From: Deinococcus depolymerans
GTDB taxonomy: Bacteria > Deinococcota > Deinococci > Deinococcales > Deinococcaceae
Assembly (NCBI RefSeq): GCF_039522025.1
Contig: NZ_BAAADB010000001.1
Coordinates: forward strand, 1 to 64,000
Reading direction: 5' to 3'
Length of the DNA: 64,000 nt
The position numbers and the translations under genes are program-made. Positions 30,482-39,585 of the stretch are shown piece by piece. Below the pieces are notes generated by a model that made no database searches, had not been told where the DNA came from, and saw nothing but the letters and a program-made list of their open reading frames with translations. The first letter of the stretch is position 1. The number at the start of each line of letters is the position of its first letter.

Positions 30482-31939
30482 ATGCCTGATCCCGTCTCTC
30501 CCGGCCACCTGCCTGACCTGCGTGTGCTGGAGCGGGCCCTGCGGGGCGGCCCTCTGGCCCTTGCGGACCTGCCGCACCTGCGCGCCGCCGGCCTGGAGGG
30601 CGCCATGCGGGCCCGCCTGCCCGCAGACGACCCGCTGCGGGCCGAGTTGCGGGCCGGTGCGCTGGTGCTCGGCGCGCGGCACGCCCTGATCCGCGCGGAA
30701 CTGCGTGACCTGCTGGGTGCCTGGGAGACAGAGGGCATCCCGGCCCTGCTGTTCAAGGGCTTCGCGCTCAGCGAGTTCGGGTACGCGACCCGCACCGAAC
30801 GCTTCTACGGGGACGTGGACCTGCTGCTGCCGGGTGATCCCGCCACGGTGACCCGCGCGGCGCACCTCGCGCTGGCCCGCGGCTGGCGCAGCGACGGCCA
30901 GCACGCCCACCCGGACCGCTGGACGCACGAGACCATGCACCTGTTCAGTCCCGGTGGGCACGCGCGGCTGGACGTGCACCGCTGGCTGATCCCCGACTGG
31001 TTCGCTGGCCGGCGCCGCAGCCTCCACGTGACCCGGCAGGTGTGGGCAGCCGCCCGGCCGCACGACTGGGACGGCCTGCGTGTCTGGAGGCCCCACCCGA
31101 CAGACGAGATTGTCGCGGCCCTCGCCGTCAGCCGGGTCTGGGGCGGCGACCGTGGCGGCCTGAAACCCGCCGACCCGCTGGACCTGCAGCGCCTGCGCGA
31201 ACGGCACGCCCTGACCGGCGCCGCCGGGAGTGCACGGCTGGCCGCCCGGGCTGCCGAACTGGGCGCCACGCACAGCTGGGCGGCCTTCGAGCAGCTGTGC
31301 GATCCCGCGCAGCTGACCCTGGACCCGGCCCGCACCGGTCCGGTCCTGGCGGCAGCATTGCGCCGGGACGGGCTGTACCGGCACGGACCGGCAACGGTCC
31401 TGCGCCACCTCTGGTACCGGGTGAAGCGGGCCGCGTTCCTGCTGCCGGGCGTGCCGCAGGCCACGGCGGACGTCCTGGGTGCCATGAGCGCCGTGCGGCG
31501 CGGCGGCGACCCGCGCGCCCACCTGAACCGCTGGACACCGCCCGGCCCGACCCGCACGCTGGACCCCGCCCGTCTGGACCGCGCCGTCACGACCGCCCGA
31601 CTGATCACCCGGGCCCTGCATCCCCGCCAGAAGCACGCCGGGGTGTGCGTGCCGCGCGCTTACGCCACGTACCGGGCGCTGCGCCGCCTGGGTCACCCGG
31701 CCGTGTTCGTGAGCGGCGCGGCCCGGCACGGCACCCAGATCACGGGTCACGCCTGGGTCGAGGACACCTGGGGAGCCATTGAGCCTTACGGGGAGGACTT
31801 CAACCGGCAGACCTTCCGGGTGCTGTTCACGTACCCACCGGAATCCGTCACGGCTACTCCTGAAGCGGTGCGCCCAGCAGCGCCGGAACCAGCGTCATCA
31901 TCTCCTCCCGGCCCGCCGGACGCCACAGGACCGTCCTGA
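30482..31939 (+). CDS. Nucleotidyltransferase fused to lasso-type B2 protease
   Basis: A 485-aa protein. Residues ~1-330 resemble the NTP_transf_5 nucleotidyltransferase family: IPALLFKGFALSEFGYATRT, then RFYGDVDLLLPGD. Residues ~360-455 look like the transglutaminase-like lasso B2 protease: Cys389 in HAGVCVPRAYATYRALRRLG, His423 in ITGHAWVEDTWG and nearby acidic residues. In lasso pathways B2 removes the leader peptide. Separate N and B2 proteins are known from paeninodin-type clusters; here they are one chain. The 3' end overlaps the convergent kinase-like gene by 86 bp. TAAACT (30466-30471) lies 10 nt before ATG 30482. Confidence 0.78.
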   Translation: MPDPVSPGHLPDLRVLERALRGGPLALADLPHLRAAGLEGAMRARLPADDPLRAELRAGALVLGARHALIRAELRDLLGAWETEGIPALLFKGFALSEFGYATRTERFYGDVDLLLPGDPATVTRAAHLALARGWRSDGQHAHPDRWTHETMHLFSPGGHARLDVHRWLIPDWFAGRRRSLHVTRQVWAAARPHDWDGLRVWRPHPTDEIVAALAVSRVWGGDRGGLKPADPLDLQRLRERHALTGAAGSARLAARAAELGATHSWAAFEQLCDPAQLTLDPARTGPVLAAALRRDGLYRHGPATVLRHLWYRVKRAAFLLPGVPQATADVLGAMSAVRRGGDPRAHLNRWTPPGPTRTLDPARLDRAVTTARLITRALHPRQKHAGVCVPRAYATYRALRRLGHPAVFVSGAARHGTQITGHAWVEDTWGAIEPYGEDFNRQTFRVLFTYPPESVTATPEAVRPAAPEPASSSPPGPPDATGPS

Positions 31940-32771
31940 CGAGGCGCTGCGCGGCGGCACTGACCGCCCGCTGACCCGCCGCGCCCAGCGGCACGCCGGT
32001 CGCCTGCCAGAACTCCCGCACCCGGTCGGCTGCACCCAGCGGTCCCGGATGACCCAGGAGCAGCACGGCCGTCAGCGGCAGGGTCACGGGCGGCACGGTC
32101 AGCGGCAGCAGGCGCTTGCCCCGGCCGTCGCGGGCCACGGGTCCGTCGCCGCCCAGCAGTTCCGGCGCGAAACGGGCCAGACTGTCATCCAGGGCGCGGA
32201 GGGTGCGGTCCAGACCGGCCACCTGCCCGTCCGGGCCGATCCAGGCGCGGTCCTCGGCCAGGACCGTCCAGCCGGCCGCCCGCAGGCGCAGGCAGGCAGT
32301 CGTCTTGCCCGCCCCGCTGGGCCCCGTGACGGCCACCACCCCGCCGTGCCCGGCGATCAGCGCGGCGTGCAGCGGCACCCAGCCGGCCGCGCGGTGCGCC
32401 TCGGTGAAGGCCAGTGCCCACAGGTCCTGCCCGGCTCCCTGCGGCGCGCAGGTCAGGACGCTCAGGTCCGCGCCCAGCCGAACGTGCAGGCGACCACCGA
32501 GCCACAGCTCATCCCCGAGCACCTGCGCGTGCGCCTTTCCGTCCGGCAGCGTCACTTCCCGCGTGACCGCCCCGGGTGGAACGGGGGGCGACGTTCCCAC
32601 CTGCACTTCGACACGTCGGGCCACTGCGGCGTGCTCCTGGGGACCGCAGCCCAGGCCCCAGGCGTGCCGCAGGGCGTCCTCCCAGGCGGGCGGCACGTGC
32701 GGCGCGCAGGTGACCAGGGCGTCCAGGCTGGCCCAGCCGGCCGCATCCGGGCGTGACAGCGCGTCGGCCAC
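31854..32771 (-). CDS. HPr kinase-like protein of the RiPP cassette
   Basis: A 305-aa protein. The Walker A motif is VVAVTGPSGAGKTTACLRL, followed by GWTVLAEDRAWIGPDG, the layout of the HPr-kinase-like proteins in RiPP clusters. Relatives in paeninodin-type lasso clusters phosphorylate a C-terminal serine of the precursor; the precursor here has Ser58, the penultimate residue. It begins at GTG 32771, 3 nt after the PqqD-like gene, so the two form an operon. It overlaps the NTase-B2 gene tail to tail. Confidence 0.78.
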   Translation of the reverse strand: MADALSRPDAAGWASLDALVTCAPHVPPAWEDALRHAWGLGCGPQEHAAVARRVEVQVGTSPPVPPGAVTREVTLPDGKAHAQVLGDELWLGGRLHVRLGADLSVLTCAPQGAGQDLWALAFTEAHRAAGWVPLHAALIAGHGGVVAVTGPSGAGKTTACLRLRAAGWTVLAEDRAWIGPDGQVAGLDRTLRALDDSLARFAPELLGGDGPVARDGRGKRLLPLTVPPVTLPLTAVLLLGHPGPLGAADRVREFWQATGVPLGAAGQRAVSAAAQRLVRTVLWRPAGREEMMTLVPALLGAPLQE

Positions 32772-32774
32772 GCG

Positions 32775-33026
32775 TCAGCCCGGCCGGATCAGGTCCCGGA
32801 CGGCCAGGTCGTTCAGGACGGCCCGGACATCCGCCTGCGCCTGATGGCCGGGCAGGTCGAACGTTGCAGCCAGCAGCGCGGTCAGGGTCTCCTCGGTCGC
32901 GGGGAGGGCCTGCCACAGCAGCCGCCCGGCCGGGTTCAGGCTGAACATCTCGCTCCGGCCGGCGTGCATCAGGACCAGTTCATCGTCCAGATCGGTGACC
33001 AGCACATCCTCGTTTCCCTGCCACAT
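32775..33026 (-). CDS. PqqD-family RRE protein (lasso B1-like)
   Basis: An 83-aa protein with a PqqD-like winged fold: VLVTDLDDELVLMHAGRSEM, FSLNPAGRLLWQAL and AVRDLIRPG. Such RRE proteins bind the leader peptide and hand it to the B2 protease. TACCCT (complement of 33034-33039) lies 7 nt before ATG 33026, so it is probably leaderless and first in the B1-kinase operon, divergent from the precursor gene. Confidence 0.82.
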   Translation of the reverse strand: MWQGNEDVLVTDLDDELVLMHAGRSEMFSLNPAGRLLWQALPATEETLTALLAATFDLPGHQAQADVRAVLNDLAVRDLIRPG

Positions 33027-33282
33027 GACAGGCAGGGTAGCGCAGCGGCGCGCCGCGGGCATCAGGTGACTGACTGACCTTGACGGGGCCGGGGCTGGCG
33101 CGAGATTCTGCCACTGAATTCTGAACAAACCATGACAGTCAGACCTTAAGGTAACCGCCGCTTCGTCCGCTGCCATGCGACTTCCAGCTCCATCTTCACC
33201 CCGCACGCCCTGCTTCCCGGGGGCTGTGAGGCTGCACCGACGTGCGTTCCGAATTCTTCACCGGTACCACCCAGGAGTCCGA

Positions 33283-33462
33283 ATGAACCACGCCCCACCG
33301 TCCACCCCCACTTCCGCCCACCAGCCGACCCCGCCGCGCCGCTACGAACCGCCGCGCGTGCAGGACCTCGGCGCGTGGCAGGCCGTCACCCTGATCGGGT
33401 CCGTCGGCTTCAACCGTTTCCCCGGCATGCCGGGACAGGAGAACAACCGTGGCTCGTACTGA
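33283..33462 (+). CDS. Lasso-like RiPP precursor peptide
   Basis: A 59-aa peptide. The leader signature is RRYEPPRVQDLGAWQAVT, matching the lasso consensus Tyr-x-x-Pro...Leu-Gly...Thr (Tyr21, Pro24, Leu29-Gly30, Thr36) read by B1. If Thr36 is at position -2, the core would be residues 38-59 (IGSVGFNRFPGMPG and onward, ending RGSY). That core has no Asp or Glu at positions 7-9, so a standard macrolactam cannot form. AGGAG lies 6 nt before ATG 33283. The last codons overlap the start of the nuclease gene by 14 bp. Confidence 0.75.
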   Translation: MNHAPPSTPTSAHQPTPPRRYEPPRVQDLGAWQAVTLIGSVGFNRFPGMPGQENNRGSY

Positions 33463-36400
33463 ATCCCGCGCCCTGCTGCTCGCCGGCCTGCTCGCCCTGA
33501 GCGGCTGCGCCACCACTGACGCCCCCACCGCCGCCCCGACTTCCACCCCCAGCGCCGCCCGCGTGCTGGGCCTGTACGAACTGCGCGTGAACGGCCTGAG
33601 CGGCCCGTCCGCCCAGGCGACCGTCCGGCCCGCCAGCGGGCTGAGTACACAGGCGGCCGAGGTCACGGGCGGCCTGAGCTTCACCCGGACCAGCATGTCC
33701 AACCTCGTGGACGAGACGAACCGCGTGGTCCACATGACCGCCACCTTCACCGTCACGAACACCACCCAGACGCCCATCACGCTGCCCACCTACATTCCCG
33801 TGGACACCGCCGGGACCGGCGGCACCAGCGGCAGCACGCCCTTCGGCGAGGTCCGTACCCGCACCGGCGTGCCCGTCAGCGCGACCGGCATGCAGGTCGA
33901 GGTCGCCCACCAGCTCTCGGGCGGCACCATCCAGGCCGACCCGAACGCCACTCCCCTGCGCAGCGGACTGGATACCGGCGGCCTGCAGGTCACCACGCCC
34001 GCCGGGCAGAGCGTCGCGGGCCTCAGCCACCAGGGCTGGGAAGGCGGCGTACTCGCGCCCGGGGCGTCCCAGACGATCAGCTTCGCGGCGCGCGTTCCCC
34101 TGCAGGGCACGCAGATCAGCGACGCCGACCCCTTCGCGTTCAAGCTGGTGTTCGCCGTGGCCGACGCGCCCGGACAGGTCGCCCTGACCAACGTCGCCAG
34201 CGTGCAGGGCAGCACGCCCAGCGGGGACGCCGCCACGCCCGTCAGCGGCCAGAGCGTCACGGTCGAGGGCGTGGTCACGGCCGCGTTCAACGCGTCCCTG
34301 CAGGGTTTCTTCCTGCAGGAGGAAGGCATCGACGCGGACGGTGACGCCACCACCAGCGACGGCGTGTTCGTGTACTGCGGTACGGCCGGCTGCCCCGGCG
34401 TGAACGTCGGGGACCGCGTCCGCGTGACCGGCACCGCTGCCGAATTCAACGCCGCCACCCAGATCACGACCACGGCGGCCAGCGTCACCACCCTCGCCAG
34501 CGGTGTGGCCCTGCCGGACGCGCAGACGCTGACCCTGCCGCTGAACGTCACGGCCCGTGAGCGTCTCGAAGGCATGCGCGTCAGCGTGAGCGGGAAGGTC
34601 ACGAACAACTTCCCGCTGGGCCGTTTCGGGAGTTTCGACATCGCCGACGACCGCGTGCCGAACTTCACGCAGCTGAACGCACCGGACGTGGCCGCGTACG
34701 CCGCGTACCAGACGGACTTCAAGAACCGCTACATCCGCATTGACGACGGCAACCGCCAGCAGAACCCCGACCCGGAAATCTTCGCGCGCGGCGGCCAGAA
34801 CCTGAGCGCCGCGAACACCCTGCGCGGCGGCGACACGGTGCAGGCCACCGGCGTCCTCACCTGGAGCAACGACAGCGGCACCCTGACCAGCGGCGGCAGC
34901 CTCTACACCTACCGCGTCCTGGCTGGCCAGAGCGACGTGCAGGTCACCGCCAGCAACCCCCGCCTGAGCGCCCCGGAAGCCGTGGGGGGCACCCTGCGCG
35001 TCGGCGCGATGAACGTCCTGAACTACTTCACGTCCCTCGTCACGAGCAACACGGGCTGCACGCCCAACGGCGTGGGCGGCAGCGCAGCCCGGGGCGCGAA
35101 CACCTGCGAGGAGTTCCTGCGCCAGCAGGACAAGATCGTGGCGGCCATCAGCGGCCTGAACGCCGACGTGCTGAACCTGATGGAAATCCAGAACGACTTC
35201 GACAAGGGCACCAACAGCTCCGTGGCGTGGCTCGTCAACGCCCTGAACACGAAACTCGGGGCGGGCACGTACGCCTACGTGAACCCCGGCGCGAAGGTCG
35301 GCACGGACGCCATCAGCCTCGCCATGATCTACAAGCCGGCTGCCGTCACGCCCGTCGGGAACCTCGCGATCCTGAACAACACCTTCGACCCGAACTACGC
35401 CGACACCTGCAACCGTCCCACCTGGGCGCAGACCTTCCAGAGCAACGCGAACGGCGGGCGCTTCACGGCCGTGGCCATGCACCTCAAGAGCAAGGGCAGC
35501 GCCTGCGCCGCCACCAGCGACGCCGACATCGGCGACGGGCAGGGCAACGGCTACAAGGCGCGGCGCAACGCCGCGACCGCCATCGCCAACTGGCTGGACA
35601 CCAACCCCACCGGCATCACCGAGGATGACCGCATCCTGATGGGCGACTACAACGCCTACGCCGGCGAGGAACCCCTGACCATCCTGGCTGGCCGAGGGTA
35701 CGCCAACCTGTTCGACCGGAACGTGTACTCCTACCAGTTCGACGGGCAGTGGGGCAGCCTCGATCAGGCCACCGGCAGCGCCAGCCTCGCCGCGCAGGTC
35801 ACCGGGAAGACCAAGTGGCACATCAACAGCGATGAACCCACGGTGCTGGACTACAACACCGAATTCAAGAGCGCCGGGCAGCTGACCAGCCTCTACGCCG
35901 CCGACGCCTTCCGCAGCAGCGACCACGACCCCATCCTGATCGGCCTGAACCTGACCGCCCAGACGCCCATCGTGGTCACGAACCCCACGACCACCCTGAC
36001 GCCCGCCAGCGCCAGCGCGAACGTGAACCTGGGCAGCAGCGTCTCCGGGACCTTCACGACCAGCAGCACGGACGTCACCACGCTGAACGTCGCCACCACC
36101 CTCACCAAGACGGACGGCGCGGCCGCCGGGACCAACCCCACGGTCACGGCCCCCACGACCGCCGCTCCCAACGGCACCTTCGACGTGACGGTCACCGCCG
36201 CCGCCGACACCACCCCCGGCGCGTACCGCGTGACCGTGGGGACCAGCAGCGGCAGCGCCAGCGCCAGCGCCACCTACGACGTGAACGTGAACGGCATCCT
36301 GCTCAGCGCCCCCAGTAACCTCAGCTACGGCGCGGCCGACGCAGCGACCGGCGCGACGACCAGCGCCGCCGTGACCGCCTACGGTGCGGGCACTGTCAGC

Positions 36401-37156
36401 TACTCGGCCTCGGCCACGGGTGCCGGCGCTCCGAGCATCACCGTCACCCCCGGCACGACCACCGGCAACAGCACGCCCCTGACCGTCACCGCCACCGGCG
36501 GCAGCGCCGGCACGTACACGGCCACCCTGACGGCCACCGGCACGAACGGCCAGACGGCCAGCCGCACCTTCACCGTGACCGTCACGGCCGCGCCGACCGG
36601 CCGACTGGTGATCAGCGAGTTCCGTTTCCGCGGGCCTTCCGGCGGGAACGATGAGTTCGTCGAACTGGTCAACATGGGCACCGCGCCGCTGGATATCAGC
36701 GGGTACCTCATCCAGGGCAACAACAACAATGCGCTCACCTGGGGGACGAGAGCCACCGTTCCCACCAACACTGTGCTTCAGCCCGGACAGTTCTACCTGA
36801 TGGTCAACAACACGGCGTCCGGAGGGTACAGCCTGACCACCACCGCGGCCGGTGACCTCACCACCACCTCCGGCACGTCCGACAACCGTGCGGTCCGCGT
36901 CACGACGGCGGGCGGCACGGTGCTGGACACGGTCGGCTTCGCCGCTACGACCGCCCAGGGCGTGCTGTGCGAGGGCACCTGCATCGCCAACGGCCCCACC
37001 AGCACAACGGCACAGATCAGCTGGGCGCGGAACGTCAGTGGCGGGCAGTTCGTGGACACGGACAACAACGCCAGCGACTTCACCTACCGCGACGGTGCGG
37101 CAAGCGGTAGTGCCAACCCGCAGAACAGGACCGTCACCTTCAGCGGCACCAACTGA
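33449..37156 (+). CDS. Secreted ExeM/NucH-type endonuclease lipoprotein with lamin-tail domain
   Basis: A 1235-aa protein. The lipoprotein signal is LLLAGLLALSGCATT. An unknown N-terminal beta domain is followed by an OB-fold of NucH type (about 260-510: VEGVVTAAFNASLQGFFLQE). The endonuclease/exonuclease/phosphatase core (about 515-835) has RVGAMNVLNYF, DVLNLMEIQND, VAMHLKSKG, LMGDYNAYAGEEP and SSDHDPILIGL. Two Ig-like regions and a C-terminal lamin-tail domain (RLVISEFRFRG, FVELVNMGTAPLDISGYLI) follow. It probably degrades DNA outside the cell. GTG 33449 has AGGAG 7 nt upstream inside the precursor gene, indicating coupled translation. Confidence 0.9.
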   Translation: MARTESRALLLAGLLALSGCATTDAPTAAPTSTPSAARVLGLYELRVNGLSGPSAQATVRPASGLSTQAAEVTGGLSFTRTSMSNLVDETNRVVHMTATFTVTNTTQTPITLPTYIPVDTAGTGGTSGSTPFGEVRTRTGVPVSATGMQVEVAHQLSGGTIQADPNATPLRSGLDTGGLQVTTPAGQSVAGLSHQGWEGGVLAPGASQTISFAARVPLQGTQISDADPFAFKLVFAVADAPGQVALTNVASVQGSTPSGDAATPVSGQSVTVEGVVTAAFNASLQGFFLQEEGIDADGDATTSDGVFVYCGTAGCPGVNVGDRVRVTGTAAEFNAATQITTTAASVTTLASGVALPDAQTLTLPLNVTARERLEGMRVSVSGKVTNNFPLGRFGSFDIADDRVPNFTQLNAPDVAAYAAYQTDFKNRYIRIDDGNRQQNPDPEIFARGGQNLSAANTLRGGDTVQATGVLTWSNDSGTLTSGGSLYTYRVLAGQSDVQVTASNPRLSAPEAVGGTLRVGAMNVLNYFTSLVTSNTGCTPNGVGGSAARGANTCEEFLRQQDKIVAAISGLNADVLNLMEIQNDFDKGTNSSVAWLVNALNTKLGAGTYAYVNPGAKVGTDAISLAMIYKPAAVTPVGNLAILNNTFDPNYADTCNRPTWAQTFQSNANGGRFTAVAMHLKSKGSACAATSDADIGDGQGNGYKARRNAATAIANWLDTNPTGITEDDRILMGDYNAYAGEEPLTILAGRGYANLFDRNVYSYQFDGQWGSLDQATGSASLAAQVTGKTKWHINSDEPTVLDYNTEFKSAGQLTSLYAADAFRSSDHDPILIGLNLTAQTPIVVTNPTTTLTPASASANVNLGSSVSGTFTTSSTDVTTLNVATTLTKTDGAAAGTNPTVTAPTTAAPNGTFDVTVTAAADTTPGAYRVTVGTSSGSASASATYDVNVNGILLSAPSNLSYGAADAATGATTSAAVTAYGAGTVSYSASATGAGAPSITVTPGTTTGNSTPLTVTATGGSAGTYTATLTATGTNGQTASRTFTVTVTAAPTGRLVISEFRFRGPSGGNDEFVELVNMGTAPLDISGYLIQGNNNNALTWGTRATVPTNTVLQPGQFYLMVNNTASGGYSLTTTAAGDLTTTSGTSDNRAVRVTTAGGTVLDTVGFAATTAQGVLCEGTCIANGPTSTTAQISWARNVSGGQFVDTDNNASDFTYRDGAASGSANPQNRTVTFSGTN

Positions 37157-37187
37157 TCCGCCGCGTCTGATCGACCCCGTACTCACG

Positions 37188-37209
37188 CCGCCCCTCCGGG
37201 GGCGGTTTT
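37188..37209. terminator. Terminator between nuclease and GrpB-fusion genes
   Basis: CCGCCCC (37188-37194) pairs with GGGGCGG, followed by TTTTG on the plus strand. It serves the nuclease gene; the convergent gene ends at 37211. Confidence 0.85.
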
Positions 37210-37210
37210 G

Positions 37211-38254
37211 TCATTCCAGCCCGGTCAGCCAGGGGTGCCCCGGTCGGGTGAGGGTCAGGGCGCCGCGCAGCCACGCGCGGGCCTGTGCGGTCAGGGTGGG
37301 CTGGACGCGCTGGTAGTCCTGTTCGTCCTTGCTGCGTGGGTCGCGTCCGGCTGCGCCTGCCTTGAACAGCAGGACGGCTTCGGGCGCGAGGTACGGGAGG
37401 CCTTCGGGGCTGACGCAGCGGGCGCGCTCCAGCGGCAGCGTGAGGCGGGGGTCGCGGCGGTAGTGCCAGGTGCCGCCGCTCAGGTCGCTGAGCATCAGGT
37501 CGAGCATCAGCACGCCGGTCAGGTCGGGGTGCCGGGCGTGAATCTGGAAGTGGGGCGGGTCAAGGGGGGCCGTGTAGGGCTGGTAGGTGCCGTGGATGGA
37601 TGCGTCGAGTCGCCAGCCCGGCAGCAGGCGGGGCAGCTGGGCCTGGGCTTCGCGGGGCAGGATCACGTCGAGGTCGTCGTGGGGCCGGGCGGTCATGCCC
37701 AGGTGCAGGTCGAGGGCGTATCCGGCGGCGATCATCCACGGGGCGTCCAGCGGGGGGAGCAGGCGGGCGACCTGCCGGGCGGGGGTCAGGCCGACAGTGC
37801 GGGCGTGGTGGGCCAGGGCGGCGGGACGCAGGGCGTGGTCGGCGTGGTCGCGGCCGGCGGCGGTGAAGGCGGCGCGGTAGGTGCGGGCGGCTTGGGGGTC
37901 GTGGCGCAGCAGGTCACGCAGCGCGGCCTGCTCGGCGCGCCAGCCGCTGTCGTGGTCGCTGATGATCAGTCGCCAGCCGCCGGGGTGCGTCCAGGTGCGC
38001 TCCGATCGTGGCTGGTAGCCGAGACGGCTCAGGGCGGCGCGCTGCTCCTGGGTGGGCGGGTCGGGCAGCAGGTCCAAGTGCAGTTCCGGGGTGTCCAGGT
38101 CGGCCAGCGCGGGGACGCTGCCGGGACCGCCGGTCTGGACGTGGAAGACGCCGTCCGGGCGGTGGCCGCTCATGAAGTCGCTCAGGTGCGTGCGGAGGTC
38201 CTGCATGGCGCGGTCGTGGTTCATGCGGCCTGGGTCGATGCCTTCAGGGTCCAT
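37211..38254 (-). CDS. GrpB-like domain fused to AadB-type nucleotidyltransferase
   Basis: A protein of about 347 aa. The N-terminal half looks like GrpB/UPF0157 ([49 protein letters not shown]). The C-terminal half resembles aminoglycoside-type nucleotidyltransferases ([47 protein letters not shown]). The Asp residues in HDDLDVIL fit metal binding. GrpB-nucleotidyltransferase fusions are often annotated as resistance-like enzymes, but the substrate is unknown. The start is uncertain: ATG 38254 or ATG 38224. Confidence 0.7.
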   Translation of the reverse strand: MDPEGIDPGRMNHDRAMQDLRTHLSDFMSGHRPDGVFHVQTGGPGSVPALADLDTPELHLDLLPDPPTQEQRAALSRLGYQPRSERTWTHPGGWRLIISDHDSGWRAEQAALRDLLRHDPQAARTYRAAFTAAGRDHADHALRPAALAHHARTVGLTPARQVARLLPPLDAPWMIAAGYALDLHLGMTARPHDDLDVILPREAQAQLPRLLPGWRLDASIHGTYQPYTAPLDPPHFQIHARHPDLTGVLMLDLMLSDLSGGTWHYRRDPRLTLPLERARCVSPEGLPYLAPEAVLLFKAGAAGRDPRSKDEQDYQRVQPTLTAQARAWLRGALTLTRPGHPWLTGLE

Positions 38255-38316
38255 GCATGAAGCACACCACAGCGCGTCCCCACCCGGCATCCGCTCCTTG
38301 GCGGATAATGCCTCTC

Positions 38317-39585
38317 ATGAAGGGTCGTGGTGTCGGGATCGTGCTGGTGCTGGTGGGACTGGGTCTGGGGGCGACGCTGCTGCGCGATCAGGTGCCAGTG
38401 GGTGGGGCGCAGGCTCCGGCCGCGGGTGCGGCGGCCGATCCGGTGGCGGCGGAGGCGGGCGCGCGGCTTCAGAACGAGCAGAACACCATCGACGTGGTCG
38501 GGCGGTTCGAGCCGGGGCTGGTGTTCATCAGTACCGAGAACGAGGTGATGGGGCAGGATCCGTTCGGGATGTTCGGGGGCGGCACGGAGGTCCAGCGCGG
38601 GGTGGGAAGTGGGTTCTTCGTGAACGACGCGGGGGACATCCTGACGAACTACCACGTGGTGGCCGGGGAGGCCGGGGCGGGCGCGGCGCAGAAGATCAGC
38701 GTGCGGGTCATGGGGCAGGAGCAGAGCGTGGAGGCGCGCGTGATCGGGCTGGCCCCGCAGTACGATCTGGCGTTGATCCGCCCGGTGGGCCTGGATGCCA
38801 AGCTGATCCGGCCGATTCCGCTGGGGAACAGCGACGCCCTGAAGGTGGGGCAGAAGGCGATTGCGATGGGCGCGCCGTTCGGGCTGGATTTCAGTGTGAC
38901 CGAGGGCATCGTGAGCAGCACGGCGCGGCAGATTCCGATCGGGTTCTCGGGCGGCGGCGCGGGCGAGGGCATCACGCAAAAGGCGATTCAGACGGACGCA
39001 GCGATCAACCCGGGGAACAGCGGGGGGCCGCTGCTGGACAGCGGGGGGCGCGTGATCGGCATCAACACGCAGATCTACTCGCCCAGCGGGCAGAGTACCG
39101 GCGTGGGTCAGAGTGCCGGGGTGGGCTTCGCGATCCCCGTGAACACGGCCAAGAACCTGTTGCCGCGCCTGCAGGCAGCGGACGGGCAGGAGGTGCGCGC
39201 GCCGACGCTGGGCGTGGCGGCGGGCCTGATGGTGCGCGGGCAGCAGCAGACGCTGGCGGTGGGCCTGAGCGTGCTGTCGTCGGAGGGTAAACGGGAGCTG
39301 GGCCTGCCGGAGCGGGGACTGGTGATCGGGGAAGTCATGCCGGGCACGCCGGCCGCGCGGGCGGGCTTGCAGGGCGGCACGCGCACCGAGGCGTTCCGGG
39401 GCGGCGCGATCCGCCTGGGCGGGGACGTGATCACGGCCGTGAACGGCAAGCCGGTGGACGCCCTGGAGGACCTGCAGGCGGGCCTGATCGACCGCAAGGA
39501 GGGCGACACGGTGACGCTGACGGTCGTGCGGGCCGGGAAGTCGCGTGAGGTGAAGGTCACGCTGGATGAAACCTCGTTCCGCTGA
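38317..39585 (+). CDS. HtrA/DegP-family serine protease
   Basis: A 422-aa protein with an N-terminal membrane anchor ([16 protein letters not shown]). The trypsin-like triad is His in [10 protein letters not shown], Asp in APQYDLALI and Ser in [13 protein letters not shown] single C-terminal PDZ domain follows ([20 protein letters not shown]). It degrades or refolds damaged envelope proteins. GATAAT (38304-38309) lies 7 nt before ATG 38317, a strong leaderless-type promoter. Its 3' end overlaps the CCA-adding-type gene by 20 bp. Confidence 0.95.
   Translation: MKGRGVGIVLVLVGLGLGATLLRDQVPVGGAQAPAAGAAADPVAAEAGARLQNEQNTIDVVGRFEPGLVFISTENEVMGQDPFGMFGGGTEVQRGVGSGFFVNDAGDILTNYHVVAGEAGAGAAQKISVRVMGQEQSVEARVIGLAPQYDLALIRPVGLDAKLIRPIPLGNSDALKVGQKAIAMGAPFGLDFSVTEGIVSSTARQIPIGFSGGGAGEGITQKAIQTDAAINPGNSGGPLLDSGGRVIGINTQIYSPSGQSTGVGQSAGVGFAIPVNTAKNLLPRLQAADGQEVRAPTLGVAAGLMVRGQQQTLAVGLSVLSSEGKRELGLPERGLVIGEVMPGTPAARAGLQGGTRTEAFRGGAIRLGGDVITAVNGKPVDALEDLQAGLIDRKEGDTVTLTVVRAGKSREVKVTLDETSFR

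Noticed and set aside
33283..33462. Standard class II lasso peptide
   Set aside because: No acidic residue at core positions 7-9 and no lasso cyclase gene in the window; only a lasso-like leader and maturation set can be claimed.
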